This document shows positions 22,248-33,668 of a stretch of DNA of 47,691 nucleotides, piece after piece; positions within the stretch are counted from its first letter, which is position 1; every line of letters starts with the position of its first letter. The notes below the pieces were generated by a model. That model saw only the letters and a list, made by a program, of their open reading frames with translations, was not told the DNA's origin and did not search any database. This DNA is from Bondarzewia mesenterica. Taxonomy: Eukaryota; Basidiomycota; Agaricomycetes; Russulales; Bondarzewiaceae. A program made the translations under genes and the position numbers. The stretch spans positions 1 to 47,691 of the forward strand of contig SGPL01000241.1 of assembly GCA_004802705.1 (NCBI GenBank), given 5' to 3'.

Positions 22248-25200
22248 ATGGGCCTCCTCAGGCATCGCAAGCGTCCGTCCCCAGACGTCGAGTCTGCCCC
22301 GCCCAGTTCAAACTCGGAAGAGACTCACGCGGCGAGCAACGGTCAGTTCTTTGTCTCCGACTTCTGCATCAGTAACCCCCTAATCCACAGTTCAGGTTAT
22401 ACCGAAGGAAACGAGTATGAAAACCTCCTCAGATTTGCCAAGGACGAGGCTGCCAAGCTCGAACATGGCTCCGACGCGGATCAACAAGTAGACGGGCGCG
22501 AATTCACCAGACCCTGGTATGCTCCATGGAAAAAGCTCCCAAAGAAGAGCGAGAAGGAAAACAAGGCACATCGTCTCCATCGCTCATACTATCCGCGCGT
22601 CTCACTCGTTTTCTCCAGGTTCCCCCCGAATGGCTGCAAACAGACATCAAACAGGGCATATCAGACGCCGACGTTGAACCCCGCCGTCGAGCTTACGGCT
22701 ACAACGAGCTGACCAGGTCAGTCAGCATCCCCCACAATTCATCCTCACCTTTCAAATCTTTGTACCACCCAGCCCTTCCGAAAATCAAATCCTCAAGTTT
22801 ATCTCCTACTTTCGTGGACCCATCCTATATGTCATGGAAATCGCTGTCATTCTTGCCGCTGGCCTTCGGGATTGGATAGATTTCGGCGTCATCGTAAGCC
22901 ATCTTTCCCATGCTCTTATCCCCCTCCTCATCCGTTCCATCAAGATTGGAATTCTATTTATGAATGCCGGTGTCGGTTGGTATCAAGAAAAGTACGTTTT
23001 CCTTTCCTCCCATTTGTTCTCCAGCCTGATCTCTGCGATTTCCAAGACAGGCCGGCGACATCGTCGCACAACTCAAGGCGGGTATTGCCATGAAAGCTTC
23101 CGTTGTCCGCAATGGCGAGGAGAAAGAGATTGAAGCCCGTGAAATCGTTCCTGGGGACATCGTGAGCGCAACGGGCATTCTCTGTATTTTCTCTTTACCA
23201 TAGCTGATTAAACCAGGTGATCTTGGAGGAAGGGAACACTATTCCTGCGGATGCGAAGGTGCGTCTCCGTATCCTTCTCCAGTTGCCGCGTATTCACTCT
23301 GACTGTGCTGTAATGTCAGATCCTATGCAACTATGACGACAAGGATGGCTCAAAGGTAAGCGCGATCAGTCGCTCAGCAGTAACTTCGTTCTACATTTTG
23401 AGTTTGTTAGTCCCGAGCCATTCTGGCCACGCGCGAAAGGTCCAAGCGGAAAAGCAAGGGTGAAGGAGAGAAAAATCAGAACGAAGAGGAGGACGACGGC
23501 ACCGGCATCGACAAAGGCCCATCTGTATGCTCCGTTGACCAAAGCGCCATCACCGGAGAATCCCTTGCAGTCGATAAGTTCATCGTGAGTACATCCTTCA
23601 TGGGGTATCCTTCTTCGTGTCTCAGTCCAAAGCAGGGCGATGTCGCTTACTACACCTGTGGGGTCAAGAGAGGAAAGGTACGCTCACCCGTTGTTGTCAG
23701 AAATGATTGATTCAGCTTCCTCTGTGCAATGAAGCTGTACGCCGTCGTCACCTGCTCTGCACCACAGTCCTTCGTCGGCAAGACGGCAGCTCTCGTTACA
23801 GGTAGGTTGTGCTAGTCGACTTTCGCGGTTTATGCGGCGGATGTTGATCGATATATCAGGTTCACACGATGTCGGTCACTTTCAACTGGTTCTCGGCCGT
23901 ATTGGCACCACGCTCCTCGTTCTCGTCATCGCGTTCATTTTTGCCGTCTGGATTGGCGGCTTTTTCAGGTATGCATAGATTGAACGCGAGTGGGTAATTC
24001 TTTTTTTAACATTCGCGCGCTCGCAGAGGAGTTGGGATTGCGACGCCTAGGGAAAACAATTTGCTCGTCTACGCCCTCATCTTCTTTGTCAGTGGGTACT
24101 GCTTGTAGCCTTATGAATGTTACTGAAATATTCCCTCCGACATAGATCATTGGTGTAACACTTATTCGTTTACTTGTACGTTACTTTTTGCTCAGTCATC
24201 TGCATAGGTCCCGGTTGGCTTGCCGTGTGTGACGACAACGACGATGTAAGTACAAGCTGCTCGTCATGTGACCTTGACCTGATCTTCGACTACAGGGCAG
24301 TGGGAGCTGCCTATCTCGCCCGCCGCAAAGCAATTGTCCAGAAGCTTACGGCTATTGAATCTCTGGCCGGTGAGTCAGACGATGGGAAATTTGTGGTCAG
24401 ACTGAGTAATGATTCCTGTAGGCGTCGACATACTCTGCTCCGACAAGACTGGAACATTGACAGCGAACAAGTTATCCTTGAATGACCCTTACATCTCCCC
24501 CGGCGTTGATCCAAATTGGTTTATGACAGTGAGCTCTCGTACAGACTGCCATAGCTGCTAAAGCATATAATCGTATGAAGGTTGCCGTCCTCGCGTCTTC
24601 GCACAACATCAAGAGTCTCGATCCCATCGACAAGGTGACCATCGTCGGCTTGAAGGTAATAATTTCTCTGCCTAAGACAAGTGCAGAGCCTCACGCAGCC
24701 TTCTGTAGGACTTCCCAAAGGCTCAGGAGAACCTCAAAGGCGGCTGGATCACTCACAAGTTCACGCCATTCGACCCTGTTTCCAAGCGCATCACGGCCGA
24801 AGTCGAAAGGGATGGAAAGAAGTACACTTGTGCNAAGGGTGCTCCGAATGCGTGCGTAATTATCTCGTGATCTCTTTGGAGTCCCTTCTCACTTTCTCTC
24901 CACGTCGCAGCATCCTGAAACTTTCGAAGTTTGATCCGTCAATTGTCACTCAGTACCGTGCCACTTCATCAGAGTTTGCGCAGAGAGGGTTCCGTAGTCT
25001 TGGTGTCGCGGTNAAGGAGGAGGGACAGGATTGGCAGCTACTCGGCATCATGTGCATGTCTGACCCGCCGCGCTCGGANTCCGTCGCTGTGAGTATGTCN
25101 GAAATACATCCCCTGAAATGGATCCTCAGATTTAACATAGACAATTCGGGAGGCGCAAGATCTCGGTATCCATATCAAGATGCTCACCGGAGATGCAGTT

Positions 25201-27075
25201 GCNATTGCGATTGAGACCTGCAAGCAGCTGTCGTTGGGCACGAATGTGTACGATTCGGAGCGCCTCATCGGAGGTTCCATGTCTGGGTCGGATGTCCGCG
25301 ATTTCATAGAAGGCGCGGACGGATTTGCTGAGGTGTTCCCCGAACACAAGTATCAGGCAAGCGGTTTCCTTTANATCGNAGATCGACCGTCTCAGCTNAT
25401 CTTGANTTGGACAGGTCGTCTCCATGCTCCAANAGCGGGGACATCTGACTGCCATGACCGGAGATGTGCGTATAATTTTGTTCCCTTCCTTGNCTNTAAT
25501 TCAGCTATGCATATTCTCCCGGATTGTAGGGTGTCAGTGAGTGTGGTTTCGTTCTTATTGTGAAGATCTTTCTTGATCGTATGGCTTGTCCCAAGACGAC
25601 GCTCCTTCTTTGAAGAAGGCAGATTGCGGGATCGCCGTCGAGGGCGCTTCGGATGCCGCCCGTGCNGCCGCCGACGTNNTGTTCTTGGATGAAGGCCTGA
25701 GCACCATCATCACCAGTATTAAAGTCGCACGGCAAATTTTCCATCGTAAGNGACCTTTTTCTTGGACTNNANNAATCTNTGCCTTCGCTCATTTGAATGT
25801 CATTGGCGAACAGGTATGAAGGCATACATCGTTTATCGTATCGCGCTTTGTATACATCTTGAATTCTATTTGGTAGGATCAAAAACAGTCTGTATTTTGC
25901 AAGTCTGTTGATTAGTATTTTTGAGCAGCTTCTGTCGATTCTCATCCGCAANGAGACCATTCGCGTCGATTTGATTGTCTTTCTCNCCATCTTCGCCGAG
26001 TGAGTTCATCCGAAGTTTTGACATAACGAAAANTGTTTACGCATTTGTCACTAGTGTTGCGACTCTNGCCATCGCATACGACAACGCTCCGCACGAGCGG
26101 AAACCAGTAGACTGGCAGATTCCCAAAGTGTGGATCATCTCGACAATCATGGGTAAGCATGAGGCTCGTGGCGCGCGTCATTCACTCACCNTTTGCGAGC
26201 GTAGGCATGCTTCTGGCTGCTGGTACGTGGATTNTTCGCGGCACATTGTTCCTNAGGTCGGGCGGTATCGTCCAGAATTTCGGCAGGTTCGTCGTCCCTA
26301 ACCGCTATTGCAGTCGTTNATATGTTGAGACTGGCTTCTTTCCTTCAGCGTCCAGGAAGTCCTTTTCTTGGAGGTAGCTTTGACAGAGTCATGGGTCATC
26401 TTAGTCACGCGTCTTAGCCATGGACCAGACTCAGGGCCGTTGGTTTGGCCCANTTGGCAGCTAGTGGGCGCTGTTCTTGGGGTCGATATCCTTGCGACCC
26501 TATTTTCGCTGTTCGGNTGGATTTCTGGGCCGGCTCCGCACGGAGGGTAAACGAAACATTCAATATTTTCTCTATCATGCCTAATCGATTGACCGCACGG
26601 TTAGATGGACGAGCATTGTAACCGTTGTACGGATCTGGCTCTATTCTTTTGGAGTAACGGTGGTGATAGCATTGTTTTGTGAGTGAATCTATCTCAGCAA
26701 CGCTCGTTGATTCTTTGTGCTCATCCGTTTCATACAACCAGATCTTCTCCTGAACAAGATTAGGTGGCTGGANAACATTGGCAGACGAAACGTGAGACTG
26801 TTCGCTCCATCTCGTGACGACNAAAACTTATTCCATATCNGNNNANACTNNANNNNNNNNNNNNNNNNNNNNNNNNNNNNNNNNNNNNNNNNNNNNNNNN
26901 NNNNNNNNNNNNNNNNNNNNNNNNNNNNNNNNNNNNNNNNNNNNNNNNNNNNNNNNNNNNNNNNNNNNNNNNNNNNNNNNNNNNNNTGNCANNNGNGNAT
27001 GGATCAAAGACGCACGATGCTGTCAGTGATGCGAAGAAGAACAAGAAGGATGGGGAAGGCGATGGGCAGGAATAA
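22248..27075 (+). CDS. Plasma-membrane H+-ATPase (P3A type)
   Basis: The proton pump that energises nutrient uptake. N-terminus [18 protein letters not shown], then [15 protein letters not shown] and [21 protein letters not shown]1-M2 carry [20 protein letters not shown] and [10 protein letters not shown]. The actuator has [17 protein letters not shown] (TGES at 23552-23563). M4 reads [19 protein letters not shown]. The phosphorylation site is [18 protein letters not shown] (Asp at 24442). [26 protein letters not shown] and [20 protein letters not shown] follow. A 7-nt microexon (25530-25536) supplies part of the GDGVNDAP motif. A highly charged insert ([19 protein letters not shown]) precedes TGES and is absent from yeast Pma1. 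Many Ns and a 134-N gap damage the C-terminal quarter. The end is uncertain: one frame ends [13 protein letters not shown] at 27075, another frame runs to 27226. Introns are numerous. Confidence 0.93.
25530..25536 (+). other. 7-nt microexon of the H+-ATPase (GGTGTCA)
   Basis: The preceding exon ends ACCGGAGAT before GTGCGT. The microexon is bounded by GATTGTAG and GTGAGT. The next exon starts ACGACGCTCC at 25596. Joined, they read TGDGVNDAPSLKK exactly, the invariant P-type ATPase hinge. No other join of nearby sites restores this motif in frame. Confidence 0.8.
26853..26986. other. Assembly gap (134 N)
   Basis: A run of Ns inside the H+-ATPase near its last transmembrane segment, flanked by scattered single Ns from 26822 to 26998. 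The missing length may not be real. Confidence 0.99.
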
Positions 27076-27240
27076 GTCTCGTGCGAATGTGGAGGTGATG
27101 CGGAAGGAGCGGGACAAGTTGATGCCGGCGACAAGACTACATATGCACGGACTAGATGCACATACCTGCTTGACAGAGTTTCTCTACGAGATGGCATTGG
27201 TCGGCGCGGCGAGGGTCTCGAAGTGAGTCCACAATACCAA

Positions 27241-27734
27241 CGCAGTAGACGATGAGCGCCGTCAACTCTCGTCAACATGATGGTCGATTTGATTCAGTGC
27301 GATTTGATTCAGTGCGACTCGAGCCAAGTCAGAAGTCAAGTCATGGAAAAGTTAGAAAATATTTTTGTATAGACGATACAGAGTTCGAATAGACATTCGC
27401 GAGAGTGCCAGCGGGGTTCGTGCATGATCGCCGAATGTAAATCGCATCGTGGCGGTCATACACCAGCTGTGGATTTTTGTGGATGTCGGACACCGAGAGA
27501 GGTGGTGGTAAGGCGAAGTGCCAGGATACGGGCCAATAGAGAGTGAAGAGGAGGCAAAAGGGGTGGGGGTAACGAACAGCCCTGTAGAATGATTGAAAGC
27601 GGTCGAGGTACCAGTCGGGCACGATTTTGAACAAGCCAAACGACCACCTCCATACTATATGGTTATGTAATGCAATGACTATGCTCACAACTGGGGACCA
27701 CCAAGACTCATGGATCATAAAAAAACAAATTTCC
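27241..27734. other. Spacer between H+-ATPase and GMC remnant
   Basis: On the minus strand this is where the C-terminal half of the GMC oxidoreductase should lie. A minus ORF (27341-27766) is open, but its product shows no GMC C-terminal motif such as the catalytic His-containing ends. I can assign no gene. Confidence 0.45.
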
Positions 27735-29200
27735 TCACCAATCACAGTACACCAAGCTACCAGCAATACTGTCAGGCGAATGCACGAGGATTGGAATACC
27801 TAAGGAAGAGAGCGCTTCGGGATCTCCGATGCCACTGAGGAGCAGAAGCTGTGGCGTATTGATGGCTCCCGCAGAAAGAACGACCTCTTTTGATGCCCTA
27901 ATAGTCATGCGCGGGCCTGTGAATTTTTGGGTCAACTGTATTAGTAGGGGCTCGACTCGTTACGGTTGTGCATTCCTACTTGTGCGACTTTGAGCGAGCT
28001 CGACAGCGCGCAATTCGGGACAGCGCCCTGCGCGCCTACATTAAGCAATCGAGTGACCTGTGTCTGTATTACTACATCAAGGTTGGGACGGTGCAGCACA
28101 GGATGCAAATAAGCTGTCGCAGAGCTGCTGCGAGAGCCGAGACCGCTCGTGGATTGAAGCCAACCTGGACAAAGAGATGGGTTAAACCTAGGCGACGAAA
28201 TGCTAGGAAACGTCCACACCAATGCCGATTGTATCGCCCGCATTGTTGTCGAGATTGAAAGGGAAGACGATGGGGTCTGTTTCTGTCGAGGCGAGGATGC
28301 GAGGATCGATACTTGATGGAAACCCCGGTAGAGTGGTGAGCAACGGGCCACGATAACCGTGGGCGCTCCCGTTGAATTCTCCTGTGATATTATGATGGTC
28401 TACGGGGTCCGTAAAATTCTCTGCCTGGATAGAAAATAGAAATGATTTGAAAAGCTGAGAACAAGGGGTTGACACACCTTGAGCATGAATGGAAAGACAG
28501 CGTCCCACGACCAACCCGGATCACCAGTAACATTGGCGAATCGATCAAAGTCGTCGTATGAGCCGCGCGTGTATGCGAGGAAGTCTACGGTTGTGATTGA
28601 TACGGAGCTGCATGCCATAACACCAGAAAAGTGAGAACTCACTGACGGAACTAGAACCACCAAGGACACGGCCACGTTGGTATGGGAGGATACGATTGTT
28701 TAATGCCTTTTGAGGGATGGTGGTGTAGTTCCAGATAAGTGAGGCATTGCTCAGAACATCGGGCGCTGTGAAAGAAATCATCATTTCGAGGATACCGGCA
28801 TCGCTAAAATGAGATTGTGAACAAACTCATTCGCGCACCTTACCATGCGGAAACTTACTTTCCGCCAGCCTCAATAACACAGGCCGATATGCTAGGGTTC
28901 TCACTCAATCTGCTGGCAATCACGTTCCCTGCAGTGCCAGCTAATGTGGGAGAGCGGGGCAATGAATAAAGAAGAGGGTAGGACGAAGATAGAAAGGTCA
29001 GATAGAACGTCAAGGCGGAACGAGGCGAATGGTATGCGATCCCGCGGAGAAACAGTAAGTGGTAAAGGTTATCCCTACTTACCTCCTACTACTGCAAAAT
29101 CATATTCAGACCTTGGAAGTTGTGCAGGGTCTGTGAACAGCTTCGCGAGCGCTGTATGCGCAAGAAGAAGGCCAAAGAGGGCGACAGAAGAGGAGTGCAT
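27735..29200 (-). pseudogene. GMC oxidoreductase, C-terminally truncated
   Basis: A glucose-methanol-choline flavoenzyme (aryl-alcohol or choline oxidase type), normally about 600 residues. The ATG at 29200 opens a signal peptide (MHSSSVALFGLLLAHTALAK), then SEYDFAVVG. An intron joins to GAGTAGNVIASRLSENPSIS (FAD motif). Later exons give WNYTTIPQKALNNRILPYQR, GRVLGGSSSVS (GMC signature 1 region), FLAYTRGSYDDFDRFANVTG, and [20 protein letters not shown] followed by [11 protein letters not shown] (signature 2). After LVHSPDS the gene stops: NLQDH, the substrate domain and the catalytic His/Asn-containing C-terminus are missing. Near 28010-28025 the expected ELRAVELAQS sits in another frame from the sequence before it, so there is also a frameshift. 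It is probably inactive. It diverges from a second GMC copy. Confidence 0.82.
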
Positions 29201-29599
29201 TCTGACGACGGAAGTCGACTGGATGATAGCAGTTGAGCCCAGGAGTCGAACTGGGTTACTGTTCTGAACATTGCCTTATTGTATATTTGAACATGCTGGC
29301 GTAGGGTGGCAACCATTGGGCCCGATGAATGTCAGACGGGTGCCGTATGTTTGTACCTGGCCATGGTGCGAAATGATGGAGGTTTGGTACAGTATGTAGC
29401 TGCATTGCCAAATCGGGAAACCGCGAATTCTCAGCGTCCGTCTTTGGCGTCTTTGTGTACTTAGCTATGCGTCCGAGATGGTCGCTGCGTATCGAACTCG
29501 CCCCGTCCCAGGCCTAGGTTTTATTCCAGACGTTTATGTCCCGCCTTCATAAGGTCTCTCCTAACTATGTAATCCTGAATATTCTTACCGTGTCCCGAC
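29201..29599. promoter_or_regulatory. Divergent intergenic region between two GMC genes
   Basis: About 400 bp separate the minus-strand GMC start (29200) from the first recognisable codons of the plus-strand GMC copy. I see no strong TATA box or palindromic operator. A shared promoter for a duplicated, divergent pair is plausible but not shown. Confidence 0.35.
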
Positions 29600-32358
29600 A
29601 TCTCCCTCGCCACGTCTACATCCATCGATCAAGTGTCTGGCAAGACTTTTGACTACATCGTTGTCGGTAGGTGGTTCCGCTCAATATCTTTTCCTTTAGT
29701 ACCTAATGCTTTTTAAGGGGGAGGAGTAAGTCACCTCAGAGCTTGAAGCGCTAGACGTTCTGTAGTACATGAATTCACTTCGTCTCGCTTTCTTGACAGA
29801 CGTCAGGTCTGGTTTTGGCCGTCCGGTTGTCGGAAGATCCTACTGTCTCCGTGCTCGTTCTCGAGGCTGGCGCGGCCAACCTCGACGATCCTGCCATATG
29901 TATGTTTATCTATCTCGCCTGATTGATGCGATGCCATTTTCTTTCCGCCTCAGTGACTCCTGCCGCGTTCGGGAGCCATTTCGGGAAATCAGAATACGAT
30001 TGGGCATTCAACACTGTGTGTATACATGGCAACAACCATTCTTTCTCCGCTTATTACTCCTATCAGGTTGCTCAAGACAACTGTCATGGCACATCATTCT
30101 ACTGGGCACGGTGCGCACTATCTCCGATTTGCAGACAGGCCGCCGCTCACTAGGAGCCAGCGGCAAGGGTCTCGGCGGGAGCTCTGCCATTAACTTTTTT
30201 TTCAGTTTCATCGCCCAGCGAAGTCGGACATCGACGGTAATTCAGGTCGTTCTGCGATGTTGTCTTCTCTTCTAACAGGCTTCCTGCAGCATTTGAAGAG
30301 CTCGGAAACCCGGGCTGGAATTGGGATCTGCTGAAAAAGTACTACATGAAGTGCGAGCATTTCATACCACCGGGAAAAAAGGAGGACACTACGAGTTTTG
30401 ATCTAAAAGAACATGGAGTGGATGGTGCGTCGCGGGCTTCCATATGTGCACATCTTGGGCATCGAACTCGTTCTCGTCTCATAGGGCCTCTTACCGTCGC
30501 TTACCCGATCAGTTTATCCAATTTTGAGAAGCCATACCATGAGGTGTGTTCGTCGCCCGACCTGTCAGGTTCCTGCACTTAAGATACACTCGTTCAGGCG
30601 CTTCAGAAGCTTGGGATCAATCGTGCTAAGGAACCGGTACGTCCGCCATACATCACTCCCATGCACAACCCGAACATTGGCGTTTAGTTCTCAGGAGATG
30701 TACGGCCATTTCGCACCTCAATTTTCACCTCTCGTTTGCTGACGCACATATAAGACCAAAGGAATATGGTTGACTCCCGTTAGCATCGACCCCATTGAGC
30801 GCGTCCGCTCTTATTCAGCTAATGTCAGTGTCGTGCCTTCCATACAATTGTTACTACAACTGAATAACACTGGACGTTATATGGCAGAAATATTATCAAC
30901 CAAACGCATCCCGCGTCAACCTCACCATCCTAGCTTCGGCGCTAGTTACCAAAATTATCTCGAACAAAAACGCGGATGGTACGGTAACCTCTACAGGCGT
31001 GAGTTTTGTACACGATGGAAAGACGTATCAGACATCGGTTGCCAAGGAGGTCATCGTGTCCGCAGGGTAGGTAGTACATAATGAAATATTTACGGCGCCA
31101 CTCACCGCGCTGGATCTCTGCAGGGCGATTATGTCCCCTCAGGTTGTTCCCCTCTCATCTATCAGTCCCGATTCGAAATCGATCCAAATGACGCTCGCCG
31201 CATCCATGCAAGCTGGCTTTGCCTCGAATAAATACCCTGCTGCCCTTATGAAACAATATAAAGTGCAGCTCGACCATATTCGTGACCAGGAGCCAAGTTG
31301 CGAGATCGTGCTATCGCCCAGGTTCACTTCGAGACCCAGTAAGTACAGACCGAATGACCTTGTCTCAGATTTTTCATTTTCTGCATTCCAAGAACTTCCG
31401 GAGGCGAATAAAAAGTACATAACTATTGCTTGTCTGATAAACCATCCCTTCTCGAGAGGAACTATCGTCAGTCAATGATATCTGCACTTTTATTTGATGT
31501 TGTTCATCTGAACTCGCATAGCATGTTTCTTCCATCGATCCGCTCGCTCATCCGGTCATAGACCCGCGCTACTTTGACGAGCAGTACGGTACGTCAACAT
31601 TCTCATCATCACTCGTCGAATTTTTCATCTCTCACTTACACAGACATTCTGTCCTTCGTGGAACTGATCAAATTTAGCCGCCGTCTTGTGCCACAAGAAC
31701 CATTAAAGAGCATTCTTACCGGTAAGTCGGATGTAAAGTTGTTTTTCTAGGAAAATAACAATCTTTGTTATAATAGGAACAGAAGTCAACCCTGGTCCCG
31801 AAGTTCAGACAGATGAGCAAATCGCAGGTATGTAGCCGCTGTGTTGCACTTCCCAAGATCGAACTCATAGCGCAGCAGATTACCTGAAAGCCAATTGTAC
31901 CACGACGTATCGTGCGCTTTCCCTTCGCGTGACTCTACCATGTATTCATACTGATCATGAGTATTCGAACAGATACTGTATGGTCATGCTCCTTGTTACC
32001 TCTCCAGGATCTCGGAGTTGTCGACAACAAGCTGAAGGTCGGTGTCGATCACCGTCTCTACCATGGAGCTCACAGACACATTGTTCTTCGCATGCACTTA
32101 GGTCTATTATACTGCCAATATCCGCGTCGTCGATCTCTCTATTATTCCATTGCACATCGGCGCCCATTTGCAAGGTACAAGCAATGCTCTACGTGCATCA
32201 AACATGACAATACCTCTTTGTGCGACATTTTTAAGCCACTGCATATGCTCTCGGAGAGCTCGGTGAGTAGTGGACGATGTAGGCCCTTCATTTCGAACTG
32301 ACAATTGTGTTGTGTAGGCGCGGACATTATCAAGGGAAAGGCTTTGTCGGAGGCCTGA
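29600..32358 (+). pseudogene. GMC oxidoreductase with internal deletion and frame break
   Basis: A second GMC flavoenzyme. Exons give TSIDQVSGKTFDYIVVG, an 8-nt microexon (29718-29725), TSGLVLAVRLSEDPTVSVLV, FGSHFGKSEYDWAFNT, GKGLGGSSAINF, FEELGNPGWNWDLLKKYYMK and DGPLTVAYPISLSNFEKPYH. Then GAIMSPQ runs in frame straight into VVPLSSISPDSKSIQ, skipping the GMC signature-2 core (LSGIG) and the NLQDH segment, about 110-130 residues by family comparison. The C-terminus is kept: YHTVWSCSLLPLQDLGVVD with the catalytic His, NIRVVDLSIIPLHIGAHLQ, and GADIIKGKALSEA then TGA. Near 30191 an eight-T run leaves the frame off by one or two relative to FHRPAKSDID. No in-frame ATG precedes the first exon. It is probably inactive or misassembled. 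Confidence 0.83.
29718..29725 (+). other. 8-nt microexon of the GMC gene (GGGGAGGA)
   Basis: It lies between TTTTTAAG and GTAAGTC. The exon before ends GTTGTCG before GTAGGT, and the one after starts ACGTCAGGTCTG. Joined, they read VVGGGTSGLVLA, the Rossmann GxGxxG motif expected at this position of every GMC enzyme. Confidence 0.72.
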
Positions 32359-33668
32359 AGATAGAAATCGATATGTAACTCAATCAAGCTTCTATTACTT
32401 GTAGCCCACGTCGATGCCTTATAGCAGTGACTACTCCGTGTCTCGGATTGTAATTATATGTTGAATCGTCAATAACAAGTCCCTATGGCCACGTCGACGT
32501 AAGCCGACCTCCCCATCATTCTCATATTGCCGTCCTTTCAACACATCAATAAATCCCCTTTACACATATGCCACGGCATACATGCCACCTGGAGATCTGT
32601 TGGTCACTGCAGAATATCCATCCAGTCTAACCATCGAGTCACTAATGAGGCACAGAGACTGCTCGTGAACGACATGAAGGGCAGGATTGTAGGGCCCTGC
32701 CAGTCTAAAATACTTTGTCCCTGTGTCACAAGGCTCAATCGTACCCTCTATGTAGTAAGACATTCGAGGAGCTTCTAAACAAATCTTAATGGCTTCAAGG
32801 AAGCAGACATGTAGCATCTTTTTTGTGAGTAATCCACTGCGCGTTCTTCTCGACGTACTCATTGTGCTACTTCAGATCAAGATTTACACCATCCTATATC
32901 CCTCTCTGAAATTCGTAGATACTTCTGTTTTCCAAGATCTAGAAATCATCTCTCCTTCAGCAATTGGAGGACTCATACTTACGAGATGTATGTAGGTATA
33001 AACTGCTATAAATTTGGACGGCGACGCTGCATTACCATTACCGATTTCTCGTGTGCGGAGAATTCTACGGATGTCAAGTTCCTTGCGGCCAGCGGAGAGC
33101 TCATCGCCTACGCCAGGCCGTGTTGCAAACTTAGGTCCGTTCTTCCTGTTTCACGGTCCTCATCTGCGGCAGGCGTGCTCGCCTGATACGCTGGGGCAGT
33201 TCAGGGACTACTGTCACAACAGCTTCAAACTCTTTGAACTGCGATACCATCAGCCACGTCGCCTTTCTGGGGCCTTTCTGGGGCATCTTGAACTTACTTA
33301 CACGTGATTGTTCTAGGGTCGACTTGAAGAAACACTAGTTTAGTGATCAATAGATTGATGCCAGAGGACAAGGCACGAAAGAACGGCAAGTTCCTCATGC
33401 ATGCATTCCAAAATTACTGTTGTGGTGCGCCTTCGACAACGCGAACATATCGTCGCTTCAAGCCGCATCGCCATCTCGCCATTTCACCGGAATGCTGCCG
33501 AAAGATCACACTATCCATCTTCTCCACTTTCTGATATGTGCCAACTGCGGCGCTCTTGGGCGGCTGCTCATGATGTATGCACTTCCGGCACCAAGATCTC
33601 CGAAGGCTCCAAGACCTTATAAGCTCTTGCAGGAAATTGTGGCATCTCAAACAACGGTTTAGAGCAGC
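32359..33668. other. Intergenic, weak coding-like islands
   Basis: A 100-codon minus ORF (32560-32862) reads like protein (YIEGTIEPCDTGTKYFRLAG, NPALHVVHEQSLCLISDS) but matches no family I know. Plus ORFs at 33014-33307 and 33343-33662 are likewise unassigned. A degraded gene is possible. Confidence 0.35.

Noticed and set aside
22248..22260. An RWD domain for the IMPACT gene located upstream
   Set aside because: The sequence upstream of 22164 is the divergent H+-ATPase, leaving no room for it.
10558..27075. Tandem duplication explaining two P-type ATPases
   Set aside because: One is a P4 flippase (PISL, DGETNLK) and the other a P3A proton pump (TGES, VPVGLP). They are different subfamilies with different intron layouts.
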